A DNA stretch of 64,000 nt from Guptibacillus hwajinpoensis (lineage in GTDB: Bacteria; Bacillota; Bacilli; Bacillales; Guptibacillaceae). The DNA is taken from positions 62,001-126,000 of the forward strand of contig NZ_SWFM01000005.1 of NCBI RefSeq assembly GCF_005144865.1. Reading direction: 5' to 3'. Under the pieces are notes generated by a model. It did no database searches, was not told the origin of the DNA, and saw only the letters and a program-made list of their open reading frames with translations. Both the position numbers and the translations under genes were made by a program. Positions 28,133 to 37,243 of this stretch are shown piece after piece (positions within the stretch are counted from its first letter, which is position 1; each line of letters opens with the position of its first letter).

Positions 28133-28660
28133 TTGCAAGATGAAAGACTGGAGAATGCTCGCGAAAGAGTGATTGAATCGATCTCTAAAAACATGGACAT
28201 ATACAGCGTAACCCCTTCTGTAGGTAGGTTGTATGGTGCTATGTTCTTTGAGAAAGATCCAATGACACTAGACGAAATGAAAGACAAACTTCAAATGAGT
28301 AAGACAAGTATGTCGACTGGTGTTCGGACTTTAATCGACCTAAATATGATCGAGAAGGTATGGAGAAAAGGGGAACGTAAAGATTTCTACGAAGTGAAGT
28401 CAGACTGGTATCAAACATTTACTGACTTTTTCTGTATTCATTGGCGTAAAGGAATTGAGATGAATCGTGATGCATGTAAAGAATCAATCGCTGAATTAAT
28501 AGGGGTAATGGAGGAAGATCTATCTGAAGAAAAAAGAGCAACTGCTCAGGAAGACCTGGATCGAGTGTCCTATGCATTAGGATATTATGAATGGTTGAAT
28601 AAAGTGGTTGATTTGTTCGAATCTCGTAAAATCTTTGATGTAATTGATAACGTGGAATAG
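28133..28660 (+). CDS. GbsR/MarR family transcriptional regulator
   Basis: A 175-residue winged-helix regulator of the GbsR group, which senses choline or osmotic state and represses betaine synthesis or osmoprotectant import genes. The DNA-binding part reads PMTLDEMKDKLQMSKTSMSTGVRTL and MIEKVWRKGERKDFY; GRLYGAMFF matches GbsR. Divergence from opuA suggests control of that operon (inference). The start is uncertain: TTG 28133 has AGGTG six bases before it, while an in-frame GTG at 28124 lies inside that ribosome site. Confidence 0.87.
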   Translation: MQDERLENARERVIESISKNMDIYSVTPSVGRLYGAMFFEKDPMTLDEMKDKLQMSKTSMSTGVRTLIDLNMIEKVWRKGERKDFYEVKSDWYQTFTDFFCIHWRKGIEMNRDACKESIAELIGVMEEDLSEEKRATAQEDLDRVSYALGYYEWLNKVVDLFESRKIFDVIDNVE

Positions 28661-28678
28661 ATTTATTTCTTATTAAAA

Positions 28679-28776
28679 GGCTCTTTTCTAGAATTGAAAG
28701 AGGTTTTGTGAAAAAACAACACTTAGCTGAAGCGAAAATCAACCGTTTCATCGCAACAATGTTTAAGAAAACAGCC
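28679..28776. repeat. Shortened copy of the GC-rich intergenic repeat
   Basis: Begins GGCTCTTTTCTA and ends ACAATGTTTAAGAAAACAGCC, like the longer copies at 58864 and 61888, but lacks the GC-rich core. It contains GCGAAAATCAACC, also shared. Confidence 0.6.
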
Positions 28777-28780
28777 GACT

Positions 28781-28816
28781 AAAAAAGCGTACAGGGTTTA
28801 AGCTGTACGCTTTTTT
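28781..28816. terminator. Bidirectional terminator between gbsR-like and glnQ-like genes
   Basis: AAAAAAGCGTACAG (28781-28794) with CTGTACGCTTTTTT (28803-28816), perfect 14-bp stem. Confidence 0.9.
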
Positions 28817-29544
28817 TATAGAATTTTACTTAAAAAGGCTTTCGTTCGCTCATTCTGAGGATTAAAAAATAGTTCTTCAGGTACGTTTTCTTCTACTATA
28901 TAGCCACCATCCATGAAAATAACCCGATCACCTACTTCACGAGCAAATCCCATTTCGTGCGTTACCACAACCATGGTCATTCCCTCTTTTGCTAGCTGTT
29001 TCATAACTTCAAGCACCTCTCCAATCATTTCTGGATCGAGTGCAGAAGTAGGCTCATCAAAGAGCATAACACTAGGTTCCATTGCAAGTGCACGTGCAAT
29101 AGCAACACGCTGCTTCTGACCTCCAGATAGCTCACCAGGATAACTTTCAGCCTTGTCCTTAAGACCAACCTTTTCAAGAAGATCAAGTGCTTTTTTGGTT
29201 AAAGTATCCTTGTTTTCTCCTTTTACTTTCAAAGGAGCTAGTGTAATGTTCTGAAGCACTGTTTTATGCGGAAAAAGATTAAAGTGTTGAAAGACCATCC
29301 CGACATCTTGTCTAACTTTGTTAATATTCGTTTTTGGATTTGCGATGTCGTGCCCATTCACTATGACACTTCCACCTGTTATCTCTTCCAATTTATTTAA
29401 ACAGCGGAGAAAAGTACTTTTTCCTGACCCTGAAGGACCGACCACGCACACTACTTCTTTCTCCTTAACATCTGTATTAATGTTCTTCAATACTTCTAAG
29501 TCGCCAAATGATTTCTTTAGATCTTTAACTTGAATGATGCTCAT
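28816..29544 (-). CDS. Polar amino acid ABC transporter ATPase (GlnQ-like), orphan
   Basis: A 242-residue ATPase of the polar amino acid uptake family. Walker [11 protein letters not shown]-loop [16 protein letters not shown], signature [15 protein letters not shown], Walker [15 protein letters not shown] and [10 protein letters not shown] are all intact, so it should be active. No permease or binding protein gene is adjacent on either side; partners must be elsewhere. GGGGAGA precedes the ATG. Confidence 0.9.
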   Translation of the reverse strand: MSIIQVKDLKKSFGDLEVLKNINTDVKEKEVVCVVGPSGSGKSTFLRCLNKLEEITGGSVIVNGHDIANPKTNINKVRQDVGMVFQHFNLFPHKTVLQNITLAPLKVKGENKDTLTKKALDLLEKVGLKDKAESYPGELSGGQKQRVAIARALAMEPSVMLFDEPTSALDPEMIGEVLEVMKQLAKEGMTMVVVTHEMGFAREVGDRVIFMDGGYIVEENVPEELFFNPQNERTKAFLSKIL

Positions 29545-29586
29545 GGTTGTAATGATCTCCCCTCCGAGAAAACTTCCTTGTTATTA

Positions 29587-29602
29587 TAATGACTCGTCAT
29601 TA
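29587..29602 (-). promoter_or_regulatory. Palindrome overlapping the predicted glnQ-like promoter
   Basis: TAATGAC-TC-GTCATTA, perfect 7-bp arms, directly abutting a TATAAT on the minus strand; TTACTT lies 18 nt upstream of that box. Confidence 0.5.
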
Positions 29603-29728
29603 GTAGAAGTAAAGGTTAATGTAGATGTACTATAGTATAACAAGTAATTTCGCATTTAAAAAAGATCCTGTCTTAATTAGCACTTCCTTTCACTTTATAA
29701 AGTTTTTATAAATAATTCATTCATCAAA

Positions 29729-29750
29729 GTTGATTAGAGGGGAAATCAAC
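29729..29750. other. Hairpin in the glnQ-like / tkt intergenic region
   Basis: The gene-free stretch 29545-29968 (424 bp) holds GTTGATT-N8-AATCAAC at 29729-29750 with loop AGAGGGGA, and AAGGATT-N5-AATCCTT at 29800-29818. No T-run follows either. A short minus-strand frame across the end of this stretch runs into tkt and looks like chance. Confidence 0.35.
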
Positions 29751-29903
29751 GTCTAATCTTATCGAAACAAAGTCTTAAAATCAGTCTTCTCTAAAATAGA
29801 AGGATTGAATGAATCCTTTCGAGGGAAGATAATTTTGTGTTAAAGAAATTAGTAGGAAATGTGATCGGTTTCCTTTTTCTTTTTGATCGAATATTGTATA
29901 ATT

Positions 29904-29919
29904 ACAAATGTACATTTGT
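29904..29919. promoter_or_regulatory. 16-bp perfect palindrome upstream of tkt
   Basis: ACAAATGTACATTTGT, 50 bases before the tkt start and directly downstream of TATAAT at 29897-29902. No good -35 box is seen at 17 nt. Placement suggests an operator. Confidence 0.45.
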
Positions 29920-29968
29920 TCATAAGTGATTTTACTAAATTTCATAATAAAAAAAGGAGTGTATACAT

Positions 29969-31969
29969 ATGACAACGACTCAAATGGATTCACTTGCTGT
30001 TAACACGATTCGTACGCTAGCAATCGATGCGGTAGAGAAAGCTAACTCTGGACACCCGGGTATGCCGATGGGGGCTGCACCTATGGCTTATACGCTATGG
30101 AGTCAGTTTATGAACCACAATCCTTCTAATCCCAACTGGTTTAACCGCGATCGTTTTGTTCTTTCTGCAGGACATGGTTCGGCACTTCTATACAGCATGC
30201 TACATTTGTTTGGCTATGATGTAACAATGGAGGATCTAAAATCATTCCGCCAATGGGGAAGCAATACGCCAGGACATCCTGAGTACGGTGAAACACCAGG
30301 AGTTGACGCAACGACTGGACCGCTTGGACAGGGCCTTGCAATGGCAACTGGAATGGCAATGGCTGAACGCCACCTTGCTGCAACTTATAACCGTGACAAC
30401 TTTAATGTTGTTGATCACTACACATATAGCATTTGTGGTGATGGTGACCTAATGGAGGGCGTATCATCAGAATCAGCTTCTCTTGCAGCACACTTGAAGC
30501 TTGGACGTCTTATTGTGATGTATGACTCAAACGATATTTCTCTAGACGGTGATCTAGATCAGTCATTCTCGGAGAACGTGCAACAGCGTTATGAAGCTTA
30601 TGGCTGGCAGGTTATTCGCGTTGAGGATGGCAATGATATGGCTGCTATCGCTGATGCACTTAAACAAGCGAAAAGCAACACAGAGCAACCAACATTAATT
30701 GAAGTGAAAACAACAATTGGTTTCGGTTCACCTAATAAAGGTGGCAAAAATACTTCTCATGGTGCTCCACTTGGTAAAGATGAAATCTCACTTGTTAAAG
30801 AGAACTACGAGTGGTCTTACGAAGAAGATTTCTATATCCCTGAAGAAGTAAAAGGTCAGTTTGCTGACTTTAAAGAAGCTGGAAGTAAGAAAGAGCAAGA
30901 ATGGAATGAACTTTTCTCAAGCTACGAAGAGAAGTATCCTGAACTTGCAAAACAATTAACAGCTGCATTAAATAATGAGCTTCCTGAAGGTTGGGACAGC
31001 GAAATTCCTTCATATGAAAAAGGAACGAGCACTGCTTCTCGTGCCGCTTCTGGAGAAGTTCTTAATGCGATTGCAAAGAACAACAAACAAATCTTCGGTG
31101 GTTCAGCAGACCTTGCTTCTTCTAACAAAACAATGTTAAAAGATGAAAAAGATTTCTCACCTGCTGACTATAGTGGACGCAATATTTGGTTCGGTGTTCG
31201 TGAATTCGGAATGGCTGCAGCAATGAACGGTATCGCTCTTCATAAAGGTCTTCGTATCTTTGGAGCAACGTTCTTCGTATTCTCTGACTATCTTCGTCCT
31301 GCACTTCGACTATCTGCTTTAATGGGTACGCCAGTAACATACGTCTTTACTCATGATAGTGTCGCTGTAGGAGAAGATGGCCCAACTCATGAACCTGTTG
31401 AACAGCTTGCATCTCTTCGCGCAATGCCTGGTCTTTCAGTGATCCGTCCTGCGGATGGAAATGAAACCGCTGCTGCTTGGAAGCTTTCTGTTGAAGCAAC
31501 GGATCACCCAACTGCACTTGTGCTTTCTCGTCAGAACCTGCCGGTTGTAACAGACTCACATGAGCAAGCGTACGAGGGTGTTAATCGTGGAGCTTATGTT
31601 GTAGCTGGTGGGGAAAATGCTGAAGCAATCCTACTTGCATCAGGATCTGAAGTAGGGCTTGCTGTTGAAGCACAAGAGCTTCTTGAAAAAGAAGGCATCT
31701 CAGCTTCTGTTGTCAGCATGCCAAGCTGGGATCGTTTTGAAAAACAATCAGCTGATTACAAAGAGAGCGTATTGCCAGAAGGCGTAACCGCTCGCCTTGG
31801 TATCGAAATGGGAGTATCATTTGGCTGGGATAAGTATGTTGGCCAAAAAGGTGATATCCTTGCGATTGATCGCTTTGGTGCATCAGCTCCTGGTGATACA
31901 GTTATTAAAGAATTTGGATTCACAGCTGAGAATGTTGTTAACAAAGTTAAAGCAATGCTATCAAGATAA
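29969..31969 (+). CDS. tkt: Transketolase
   Basis: TPP-dependent enzyme moving two-carbon units between sugar phosphates in the pentose phosphate pathway. Length 666 is normal. Seen: [37 protein letters not shown], the TPP motif [13 protein letters not shown], and in the second half [12 protein letters not shown] and [24 protein letters not shown] precedes the ATG. In B. subtilis tkt lies elsewhere (near lexA), so this position is a rearrangement. A hairpin terminator ends the gene. Confidence 0.96.
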   Translation: MTTTQMDSLAVNTIRTLAIDAVEKANSGHPGMPMGAAPMAYTLWSQFMNHNPSNPNWFNRDRFVLSAGHGSALLYSMLHLFGYDVTMEDLKSFRQWGSNTPGHPEYGETPGVDATTGPLGQGLAMATGMAMAERHLAATYNRDNFNVVDHYTYSICGDGDLMEGVSSESASLAAHLKLGRLIVMYDSNDISLDGDLDQSFSENVQQRYEAYGWQVIRVEDGNDMAAIADALKQAKSNTEQPTLIEVKTTIGFGSPNKGGKNTSHGAPLGKDEISLVKENYEWSYEEDFYIPEEVKGQFADFKEAGSKKEQEWNELFSSYEEKYPELAKQLTAALNNELPEGWDSEIPSYEKGTSTASRAASGEVLNAIAKNNKQIFGGSADLASSNKTMLKDEKDFSPADYSGRNIWFGVREFGMAAAMNGIALHKGLRIFGATFFVFSDYLRPALRLSALMGTPVTYVFTHDSVAVGEDGPTHEPVEQLASLRAMPGLSVIRPADGNETAAAWKLSVEATDHPTALVLSRQNLPVVTDSHEQAYEGVNRGAYVVAGGENAEAILLASGSEVGLAVEAQELLEKEGISASVVSMPSWDRFEKQSADYKESVLPEGVTARLGIEMGVSFGWDKYVGQKGDILAIDRFGASAPGDTVIKEFGFTAENVVNKVKAMLSR

Positions 31970-32041
31970 AGAAGTGACTTTACTCTGTCATAAAAAAGCG
32001 GATTTTAATTCACTTTCTATGTTGAGGTGACACTTTTTAGT

Positions 32042-32089
32042 AAGGGGCTTTCAGAAGGCGTAAATAGTCTTTCTGAAAGCCTCTTTCTT
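32042..32089 (+). terminator. Terminator downstream of tkt
   Basis: Stem 32042-32056 with 32071-32085 (one G-T pair), 14-nt loop, T-rich tail. Confidence 0.7.
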
Positions 32090-32131
32090 AACATGTGAAT
32101 GATACTAAATATTTTATATATAGGTGTTGCT

Positions 32132-33094
32132 ATGGATAAAGATAAACTTGCAAAGGTAGTTGAAGCAGCTCGTTTGTACTACCAGTTAGACAATAGTCAA
32201 CAAGAAATCGCGAAGAAACTTTCTGTTTCTAGACCAACCGTTTCTCGCTTACTAAAGCAGGCTAAAGCGGAAGGCATTGTGGAAATTACCATTCATGACC
32301 CTTCGCAGGATGTTTATAAGCTTGCTTCAGAGTTAGCAGATACCTTTGGGTTGTTTGATGCTAGGGTGGCGATTGTTCCTCAATTTGAAGATCATATTGT
32401 CAAAAAGCATATTGGCAAAGTAGCCGCGGATTATTTGAATTCGTTGTTACAGGATAATGATTTAATCGGTGTGTCATGGGGAACCACTTTAAACGAGGTT
32501 GGGAAAAACCTCCGCCACAAATTACTAAAAAATGTTTCGGTCGTACAATTGAATGGTGGTATAAGCTACTCCGAAACAAATACTTTTGCTTATGAAATCA
32601 TTCAGATGCTCGGACGTGCGTTTCACGCAACTAGTCACTTTTTACCTGTTCCAGCTATAGTAGATCATTTGCTTGTAAAGCAAACATTGGAAGAAGATCG
32701 ACATATACGAAAAGTATTAGACATGGGCAGAAATGCAAATATTGCTTTGTTTAGTGTAGGAATTCCTACAAATGATTCAGTTATCGTTCAAGCTGAGTAT
32801 GTGTCAGAGCAGGAATTAGATACGATTCATTCTAAGTCAGTCGGTGAGATATGCTCTCGATTTTTTGATGAGAAAGGGAAGCTTATTCATAAGGATTTAA
32901 ATGCCCGAACCATTGGAATTGATCTTGAAGAACTTTCAAGAAAAGAGAAATCTATTCTGGCTGCAGGTGGACCAAAGAAGATTGAAGCAGTTTACGGAGC
33001 CTTACAGGGCGGCTATGCCAATATTCTTGTAACAGACCAATATACGGCTAGAGCCCTTTTAGAAAAGAAGAAACAGGAGAGTGAAATAGTATGA
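32132..33094 (+). CDS. SorC/DeoR-type sugar-binding transcriptional regulator
   Basis: A 320-residue regulator with an N-terminal helix-turn-helix (YYQLDNSQQEIAKKLSVSRPTVSRLLKQAKAEGIVEI, residues about 17-53) and a C-terminal SorC effector domain (LIGVSWGTTLNEV, VVQLNGG, ILAAGGPKKIEAVYGAL), the architecture of B. subtilis DeoR, which answers to deoxyribose-5-phosphate. No nucleoside catabolic genes lie nearby, so the ligand is open; tkt upstream hints at pentose phosphates (inference). ATG 32132 has TAGGTG upstream. Stop overlaps the next start (ATGA). Confidence 0.87.
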   Translation: MDKDKLAKVVEAARLYYQLDNSQQEIAKKLSVSRPTVSRLLKQAKAEGIVEITIHDPSQDVYKLASELADTFGLFDARVAIVPQFEDHIVKKHIGKVAADYLNSLLQDNDLIGVSWGTTLNEVGKNLRHKLLKNVSVVQLNGGISYSETNTFAYEIIQMLGRAFHATSHFLPVPAIVDHLLVKQTLEEDRHIRKVLDMGRNANIALFSVGIPTNDSVIVQAEYVSEQELDTIHSKSVGEICSRFFDEKGKLIHKDLNARTIGIDLEELSRKEKSILAAGGPKKIEAVYGALQGGYANILVTDQYTARALLEKKKQESEIV

Positions 33095-33831
33095 AAGTAA
33101 CAGTGCTTGGTCCATGGGGAGGTTATCCTAAAGCAGGTGAAGCAAGTGCTGGGTACCTTGTACAGCATAACGGATACAACTTGTTGATTGACTGTGGAAG
33201 CGGTGTGTTATCACAGCTTCAGCATTACCTTTCTGTAGAAGAACTCAACAGCGTAGTAATTAGTCACTATCATCCTGATCACATTGCAGATACGGGAGTA
33301 CTGTATCATGGAAGGCTCATTCAATCGAAAATAGGATCTGAGCTTCCAGTTCTCCCTATTTATGCACATCCTTATGATGAAGCAGGATTTCAAAGTTTGA
33401 ATCATAAGCCTTATACTGAGGCGAGACCATATAAGGAAGAAGACAAACTTGAATTAGGTCCATTTACAATCACTTTTCTTGAAACAAATCATCCAGTAAA
33501 GTGTTATGCCATGCGCATAACAGATGGACACCATTCCATGGTATTTACGGCTGATTCTAGTTATAAAAAAGAGTTTGAATCTTTCTCAGACGGAGCTGAT
33601 TTACTTATCTCCGAATGTAACCTATACAGTCATATGGATGGAGCTGCTATGGGGCATATGAATAGTACTGATGCAGCAAACATTGCAAAAGAAGCGAACG
33701 TCTCAACATTGATGTTGACTCATCTTCCACACTTCGGGGATCTTGCGGAGTTAGAACAAGATGCGAAAAATCATTTTAAAGGTGAAGTAATCTTAGCTTC
33801 AACTGGGCTTGTTTGGGATTCGGAAAAGTAA
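33091..33831 (+). CDS. yhfI: MBL-fold metallo-hydrolase (YhfI-like)
   Basis: A 246-residue metallo-beta-lactamase fold protein. Metal ligands: SHYHPDHIAD (HxHxDH), ETNHPVKCYAMRI, FTADSSY and THLPHFGD. It resembles RNase Z-like small hydrolases and lies before lplJ as yhfI does in B. subtilis. Substrate unknown. Coupled to the SorC-type regulator by a 4-base overlap. Confidence 0.88.
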   Translation: MKVTVLGPWGGYPKAGEASAGYLVQHNGYNLLIDCGSGVLSQLQHYLSVEELNSVVISHYHPDHIADTGVLYHGRLIQSKIGSELPVLPIYAHPYDEAGFQSLNHKPYTEARPYKEEDKLELGPFTITFLETNHPVKCYAMRITDGHHSMVFTADSSYKKEFESFSDGADLLISECNLYSHMDGAAMGHMNSTDAANIAKEANVSTLMLTHLPHFGDLAELEQDAKNHFKGEVILASTGLVWDSEK

Positions 33832-33839
33832 GAGTGATT

Positions 33840-33869
33840 AAGGCCAGAAGGAATTTTCCTTCTGGCCTT
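33840..33869 (+). terminator. Terminator after yhfI
   Basis: Perfect 13-bp stem AAGGCCAGAAGGA / TCCTTCTGGCCTT with ATTT loop. Confidence 0.88.
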
Positions 33870-33904
33870 TTGAAATTGCTACGCTTTTCATAGATTCAAT
33901 TTCA

Positions 33905-34060
33905 GATCTTGTCTGGGCTAACGGGCCACTTCCGCTTTTCGAGATCTAGCTGCGACTCGCAGAAACTACGATATTTCACTCTTTCACCGGAACACAAAGA
34001 ACGTGTTCCAGTTCAAGAGCTCCAATATCTTCGTTTCTAAACGCTCGCCTTCGCTTTTCG
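33905..34060. repeat. Probable intergenic repeat with internal inverted repeat
   Basis: Non-coding stretch framed by CGCTTTTCG copies (near 33933 and 34052), with GGAACAC-N7-GTGTTCC at 33989-34009. Wording such as CTTCCGCTTTTCGAG and AGAAACTACGATATTTCAC is of the kind repeated in Bacillaceae intergenic regions; no second copy is in this window. Confidence 0.4.
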
Positions 34061-34255
34061 TTATTCCCCTAAAGTTGAGTCCAGTTTCCCGTTCATGTCC
34101 ATTAGGAATCCGATTTCGCGTCCTAGTAGTCTGGCTAGTTCTTTTGATTTTTTTTCGCCTTCGGACTTGATTTGATCGAGTGTAAGGCTTGAGTTAAGGT
34201 TTGATGCCCCTACGATTACGGGGATGTCACCTTTTTCGTAATATACGATTTTCAT
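34061..34255 (-). CDS. Small hypothetical protein
   Basis: A 64-residue frame, MKIVYYEKGDIPVIVGASN onward, with GAGGAGGAG six to seven bases before the ATG. It is charged, with helix-forming LDQIKSEGEKKSKELARLL in the middle and no membrane segment. Not recognised. Divergent to lplJ. The strong ribosome site is the main support. Confidence 0.6.
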   Translation of the reverse strand: MKIVYYEKGDIPVIVGASNLNSSLTLDQIKSEGEKKSKELARLLGREIGFLMDMNGKLDSTLGE

Positions 34256-34425
34256 AATGCTCCTCCTCAAAGTACGTTTGCTTACAATATTCGTAAAGAG
34301 GAGCGGAAGAAAGGGTAGGGGGTTTTCATTTTTTAATACTATTGTCCGAGGGTCATAAGTATCAGGTTTTGATTCCGTCACGACAATTCATTAGAATAGA
34401 AGAAGAACATACAGGAGGTAACGTT

Positions 34426-35415
34426 ATGCTTTATATTGATAATGAGAACATTATGGACGCTGGCATCAATCTAGCTATTGAGGAATATATCCTGAAGGAG
34501 CTTGATCCTGAGGAAACCTATCTTTTGTTTTACTCAATGAATCCGACAGTTATTGTGGGGAAAAACCAGAATACTATTGAACAAATTGATACGAGTTATA
34601 TTCGTGAGAATGATGTAGATGTAATTCGTCGCCTGTCAGGTGGTGGAGCAGTTTATAATGATCAAGGTAACTTGAGCTTTAGTATTATTACGAAGGACGA
34701 CGGGAATAGCTTTCATAACTATAAAAAATTTACTGATCCAGTGGTGAAAGCGCTAGGGAAGTTGGGCGTTGATGCGGAGCTAAGCGGACGAAATGATCTT
34801 CTTGTTAACGGTAAGAAAATTTCAGGTAACGCTCAATTCTCTACAAAAGGAAGAATGTATAGCCACGGGACATTGATGTTTAATGTGAATCTTGAAAATG
34901 TCGTGAAAGCTCTTAAGGTCAATAAAGAAAAGATTGAGTCCAAAGGGATTAAATCAATTCGTAGTCGAGTGACAAATATTAGTGAACACATGGATCAGGA
35001 GATGACACGAGAAGAGTTTAAAGCAACTCTTCTACAGTATATCTTTGAAGGGGAGGAAGAAATTCCTTCTTACACACTAAAAGAAGAGGACTGGACTGCT
35101 ATCCACAAGATTGCAGAGGAACGTTATAAGAACTGGGATTGGAATTATGGCCGTTCGCCTAAATTTAACATCCAGCATTCAAAACGCTTTCCAATTGGAT
35201 CCATTGATGCTCGTCTTGAAGTTAAAAAGGGCTATATTGAACAAGCCACTATTTTTGGTGACTTCTTTGGAGTGGGCGATGTGAAAGAAGTAGAAGAACG
35301 TTTACAGGGCGTACGATATGAGCCAGGTTCCTTAGAGGATGCGCTCAATGACGTAGATGTTTCTCATTATTTCGGAAAAATAACGAAAGAAGAATTTATA
35401 GATCTTCTTTATTAG
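34426..35415 (+). CDS. lplJ: Lipoate-protein ligase LplJ
   Basis: Attaches free lipoate, through lipoyl-AMP, to lipoyl domains of oxoacid dehydrogenase E2 and GcvH. The 329 residues start MLYIDNENIMDAGINLA, carry RRLSGGGAVYNDQGNLSFS and GRNDLLVNGKKISGNAQ (with the catalytic lysine) and end in the accessory domain. ACAGGAGG precedes ATG 34426. Relevance here: the E2 at 51.4 kb in this window needs lipoylation. Confidence 0.94.
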   Translation: MLYIDNENIMDAGINLAIEEYILKELDPEETYLLFYSMNPTVIVGKNQNTIEQIDTSYIRENDVDVIRRLSGGGAVYNDQGNLSFSIITKDDGNSFHNYKKFTDPVVKALGKLGVDAELSGRNDLLVNGKKISGNAQFSTKGRMYSHGTLMFNVNLENVVKALKVNKEKIESKGIKSIRSRVTNISEHMDQEMTREEFKATLLQYIFEGEEEIPSYTLKEEDWTAIHKIAEERYKNWDWNYGRSPKFNIQHSKRFPIGSIDARLEVKKGYIEQATIFGDFFGVGDVKEVEERLQGVRYEPGSLEDALNDVDVSHYFGKITKEEFIDLLY

Positions 35416-35420
35416 GGAGT

Positions 35421-35446
35421 AGGAGCTGGATATCCAGCTCCTTTTC
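35421..35446 (+). terminator. Terminator of lplJ
   Basis: Palindrome AGGAGCTGGATATCCAGCTCCT minus its centre forms a 9-10 bp stem followed by TTT. Confidence 0.75.
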
Positions 35447-35510
35447 TTATTTTTAACCCTTTAGATGGTAGTATTTAGTTATTTAATTCATGAACTTTCC
35501 TCTGTTCCCC

Positions 35511-35539
35511 TTGCTAGACGAATTTTCTTCCAATATAAT
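35511..35539 (+). promoter_or_regulatory. Sigma-A promoter of lcfB
   Basis: TTGCTA (35511-35516), 17 nt, TATAAT (35534-35539). Confidence 0.75.
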
Positions 35540-35558
35540 ATATTTAGAAAATTAAAAA

Positions 35559-35576
35559 TGAATGACCACTCATTCA
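35559..35576 (+). promoter_or_regulatory. FadR operator upstream of lcfB
   Basis: TGAATGACCACTCATTCA: perfect TGAATGA / TCATTCA arms with 4-bp centre, fitting the Bacillus FadR (YsiA) consensus. It sits just past the predicted start site, so repression relieved by long-chain acyl-CoA is expected; B. subtilis lcfB is in that regulon. Confidence 0.85.
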
Positions 35577-35592
35577 TACAGGAGGAGAGCGA

Positions 35593-37119
35593 ATGAATTT
35601 ATCTGAGCAGTTAAGACAGACGGCAGTCACTTATCCGGATAAACTTGCCTACATTTTTGACCATCAAGCTGTTACATATGAGAACCTCGATCACAAGGTG
35701 TCAACGTTTGCGGCAAATCTTTCTTCAGAAGGAATTCAAAAAGGGGATCATGTAGCCCTTATTCTTGGTAATTCACCAGAATTCCTAATTGGTTATTATG
35801 GTGCGTTACGAGCCGGAGCTGTCGTGATACCTATTAATCCGATCTACACACCAGATGAAATAGGGTATTTGCTTCATAATGGAGATGTTAAAGCCATTGT
35901 AACCCTTGAGCAAGCATTGCCTCTAGTTGAGAAGATGAGCCATCAGCTTCCAGACATTTCGTTAGTAGCTTACACTGGAACTGGAGTAGAAGAAAAGACT
36001 ATTTCAAACACTAAATTGAAACCGTTTACAAGATTGGTTGAAGAATCTGGCCATCCCGTTCCTAACGTTTCAATTGAAGACGATGACCTTGCTGTTATTC
36101 TTTACACATCTGGTACAACAGGTCAACCAAAGGGTGCAATGCTTTCTCACCTCAACTTATTTAGCAATGCTTCAGATACAGGAGCTTATCTCCAAATTTC
36201 TTCAGAAGATGTTGTCATAACCGCATTACCAATGTTCCACGTGTTTTGCATGACGGTCTCAATGAATGCACCACTCATATCAGGTGGCACAATTCTCATT
36301 CTTCCTAAGTTTAGTCCTCAAGAGGTTTTCCGTGTTTCAGAGAAATACAAGGCTACTATTTTCGCAGGCGTTCCAACCATGTACAATTTCCTATACCAAT
36401 ACCCCGAAGGTCGAGCAGAGTATTTTCAACATATACGTTTATGTATCTCTGGTGGTTCCTCTATGCCAGTTGCTCTTCTCCATCGTTTTGAGGAGAAATT
36501 TAATGTGCGTATTTCTGAAGGATATGGTCTCTCGGAAGCCGCACCTGTTACAACCTTTAATCCCCTTGATCGTCCACGTAAGGCAGGATCGATCGGCATG
36601 AATATTACAAATGTATCTAATAAAGTAGTTGATGAACTCGGGCAGGAACTTCCTGTAGGAACGGTAGGAGAACTTGCGGTGAAAGGTCCAAATGTCATGA
36701 AAGGGTATTATAAAATGCCTGAAGATACTGCGGTTACAATTAAAGAAGGTTGGCTCTTTACTGGTGATTTGGCGAAAATGGATGAAGAAGGTTACTTCTA
36801 TATTGTGGATCGGAAAAAAGACATGGTCATAGTTGGAGGGTATAACGTCTATCCGCGTGAAGTGGAAGAAGTTCTATACCAGCACCCTGCTATCGTAGAA
36901 GCGGCGGTTGTTGGTGTGCCTGACCCTAATTTTGGGGAAGCGGTACAAGCTTTTGTTGTTTTAAAAGAATCTGTCACAGAAGATGAGGTTTTGAAGCACT
37001 GTAGCGAGCATCTTGCGAAGTATAAGTGCCCTACGATTGTGGAGTTTATTGAAGAGTTACCGAAGAATACAACTGGTAAAATTCTAAGAAAAGCACTTCG
37101 TAAGCAAATTAATGTCTGA
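35593..37119 (+). CDS. lcfB: Long-chain fatty acid-CoA ligase
   Basis: Acyl-adenylate-forming enzyme of 508 residues activating fatty acids to CoA esters. Motifs: [18 protein letters not shown] (phosphate loop), [34 protein letters not shown] and the C-terminal lysine in [11 protein letters not shown]. Gene order (yhfI, lplJ, then this) matches lcfB (YhfL). It lies just before the paa operon but has its own promoter, FadR box and terminator; a role as phenylacetate-CoA ligase is not supported. Confidence 0.92.
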   Translation: MNLSEQLRQTAVTYPDKLAYIFDHQAVTYENLDHKVSTFAANLSSEGIQKGDHVALILGNSPEFLIGYYGALRAGAVVIPINPIYTPDEIGYLLHNGDVKAIVTLEQALPLVEKMSHQLPDISLVAYTGTGVEEKTISNTKLKPFTRLVEESGHPVPNVSIEDDDLAVILYTSGTTGQPKGAMLSHLNLFSNASDTGAYLQISSEDVVITALPMFHVFCMTVSMNAPLISGGTILILPKFSPQEVFRVSEKYKATIFAGVPTMYNFLYQYPEGRAEYFQHIRLCISGGSSMPVALLHRFEEKFNVRISEGYGLSEAAPVTTFNPLDRPRKAGSIGMNITNVSNKVVDELGQELPVGTVGELAVKGPNVMKGYYKMPEDTAVTIKEGWLFTGDLAKMDEEGYFYIVDRKKDMVIVGGYNVYPREVEEVLYQHPAIVEAAVVGVPDPNFGEAVQAFVVLKESVTEDEVLKHCSEHLAKYKCPTIVEFIEELPKNTTGKILRKALRKQINV

Positions 37120-37120
37120 A

Positions 37121-37153
37121 GAAAAAGCTGATCCGGATAGGATCAGCTTTTTC
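37121..37153 (+). terminator. Terminator of lcfB
   Basis: Perfect 14-bp stem GAAAAAGCTGATCC / GGATCAGCTTTTTC with GGATA loop. Confidence 0.92.
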
Positions 37154-37179
37154 TATAGGAGGTAAATGTCAGAAAACAT

Positions 37180-37208
37180 TTGATATTTATATAACAATAA
37201 AATATAAT
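37180..37208 (+). promoter_or_regulatory. Sigma-A promoter of the paa operon
   Basis: TTGATA (37180-37185), 17 nt, TATAAT (37203-37208). Confidence 0.8.
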
Positions 37209-37210
37209 GA

Positions 37211-37230
37211 CGTTAAATAAACGTTATATA
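37211..37230 (+). promoter_or_regulatory. Shared operator candidate at the paa promoter
   Basis: CGTT-AAATAAA-CGTT-ATATA, two bases after the -10 box and directly before the ribosome site. The same 20 bases with one change stand at 47729-47748 with the same distance to that -10 box. Confidence 0.7.
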
Positions 37231-37243
37231 GGAGGTGCGTAAA

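Noticed and set aside
29781..29993. Minus-strand frame of 70 codons overlapping the tkt start
   Set aside because: No ribosome site, unusual composition, and it runs antisense into tkt and its promoter.
33989..34009. LexA box
   Set aside because: GGAACAC-N7-GTGTTCC lacks the GAAC-N4-GTTC spacing of the Bacillus SOS operator and lies in a repeat-like region.
35593..37119. Phenylacetate-CoA ligase (PaaK) for the gene before paaA
   Set aside because: It carries a FadR box, follows lplJ as lcfB does, and has the length and motifs of long-chain acyl-CoA ligases.
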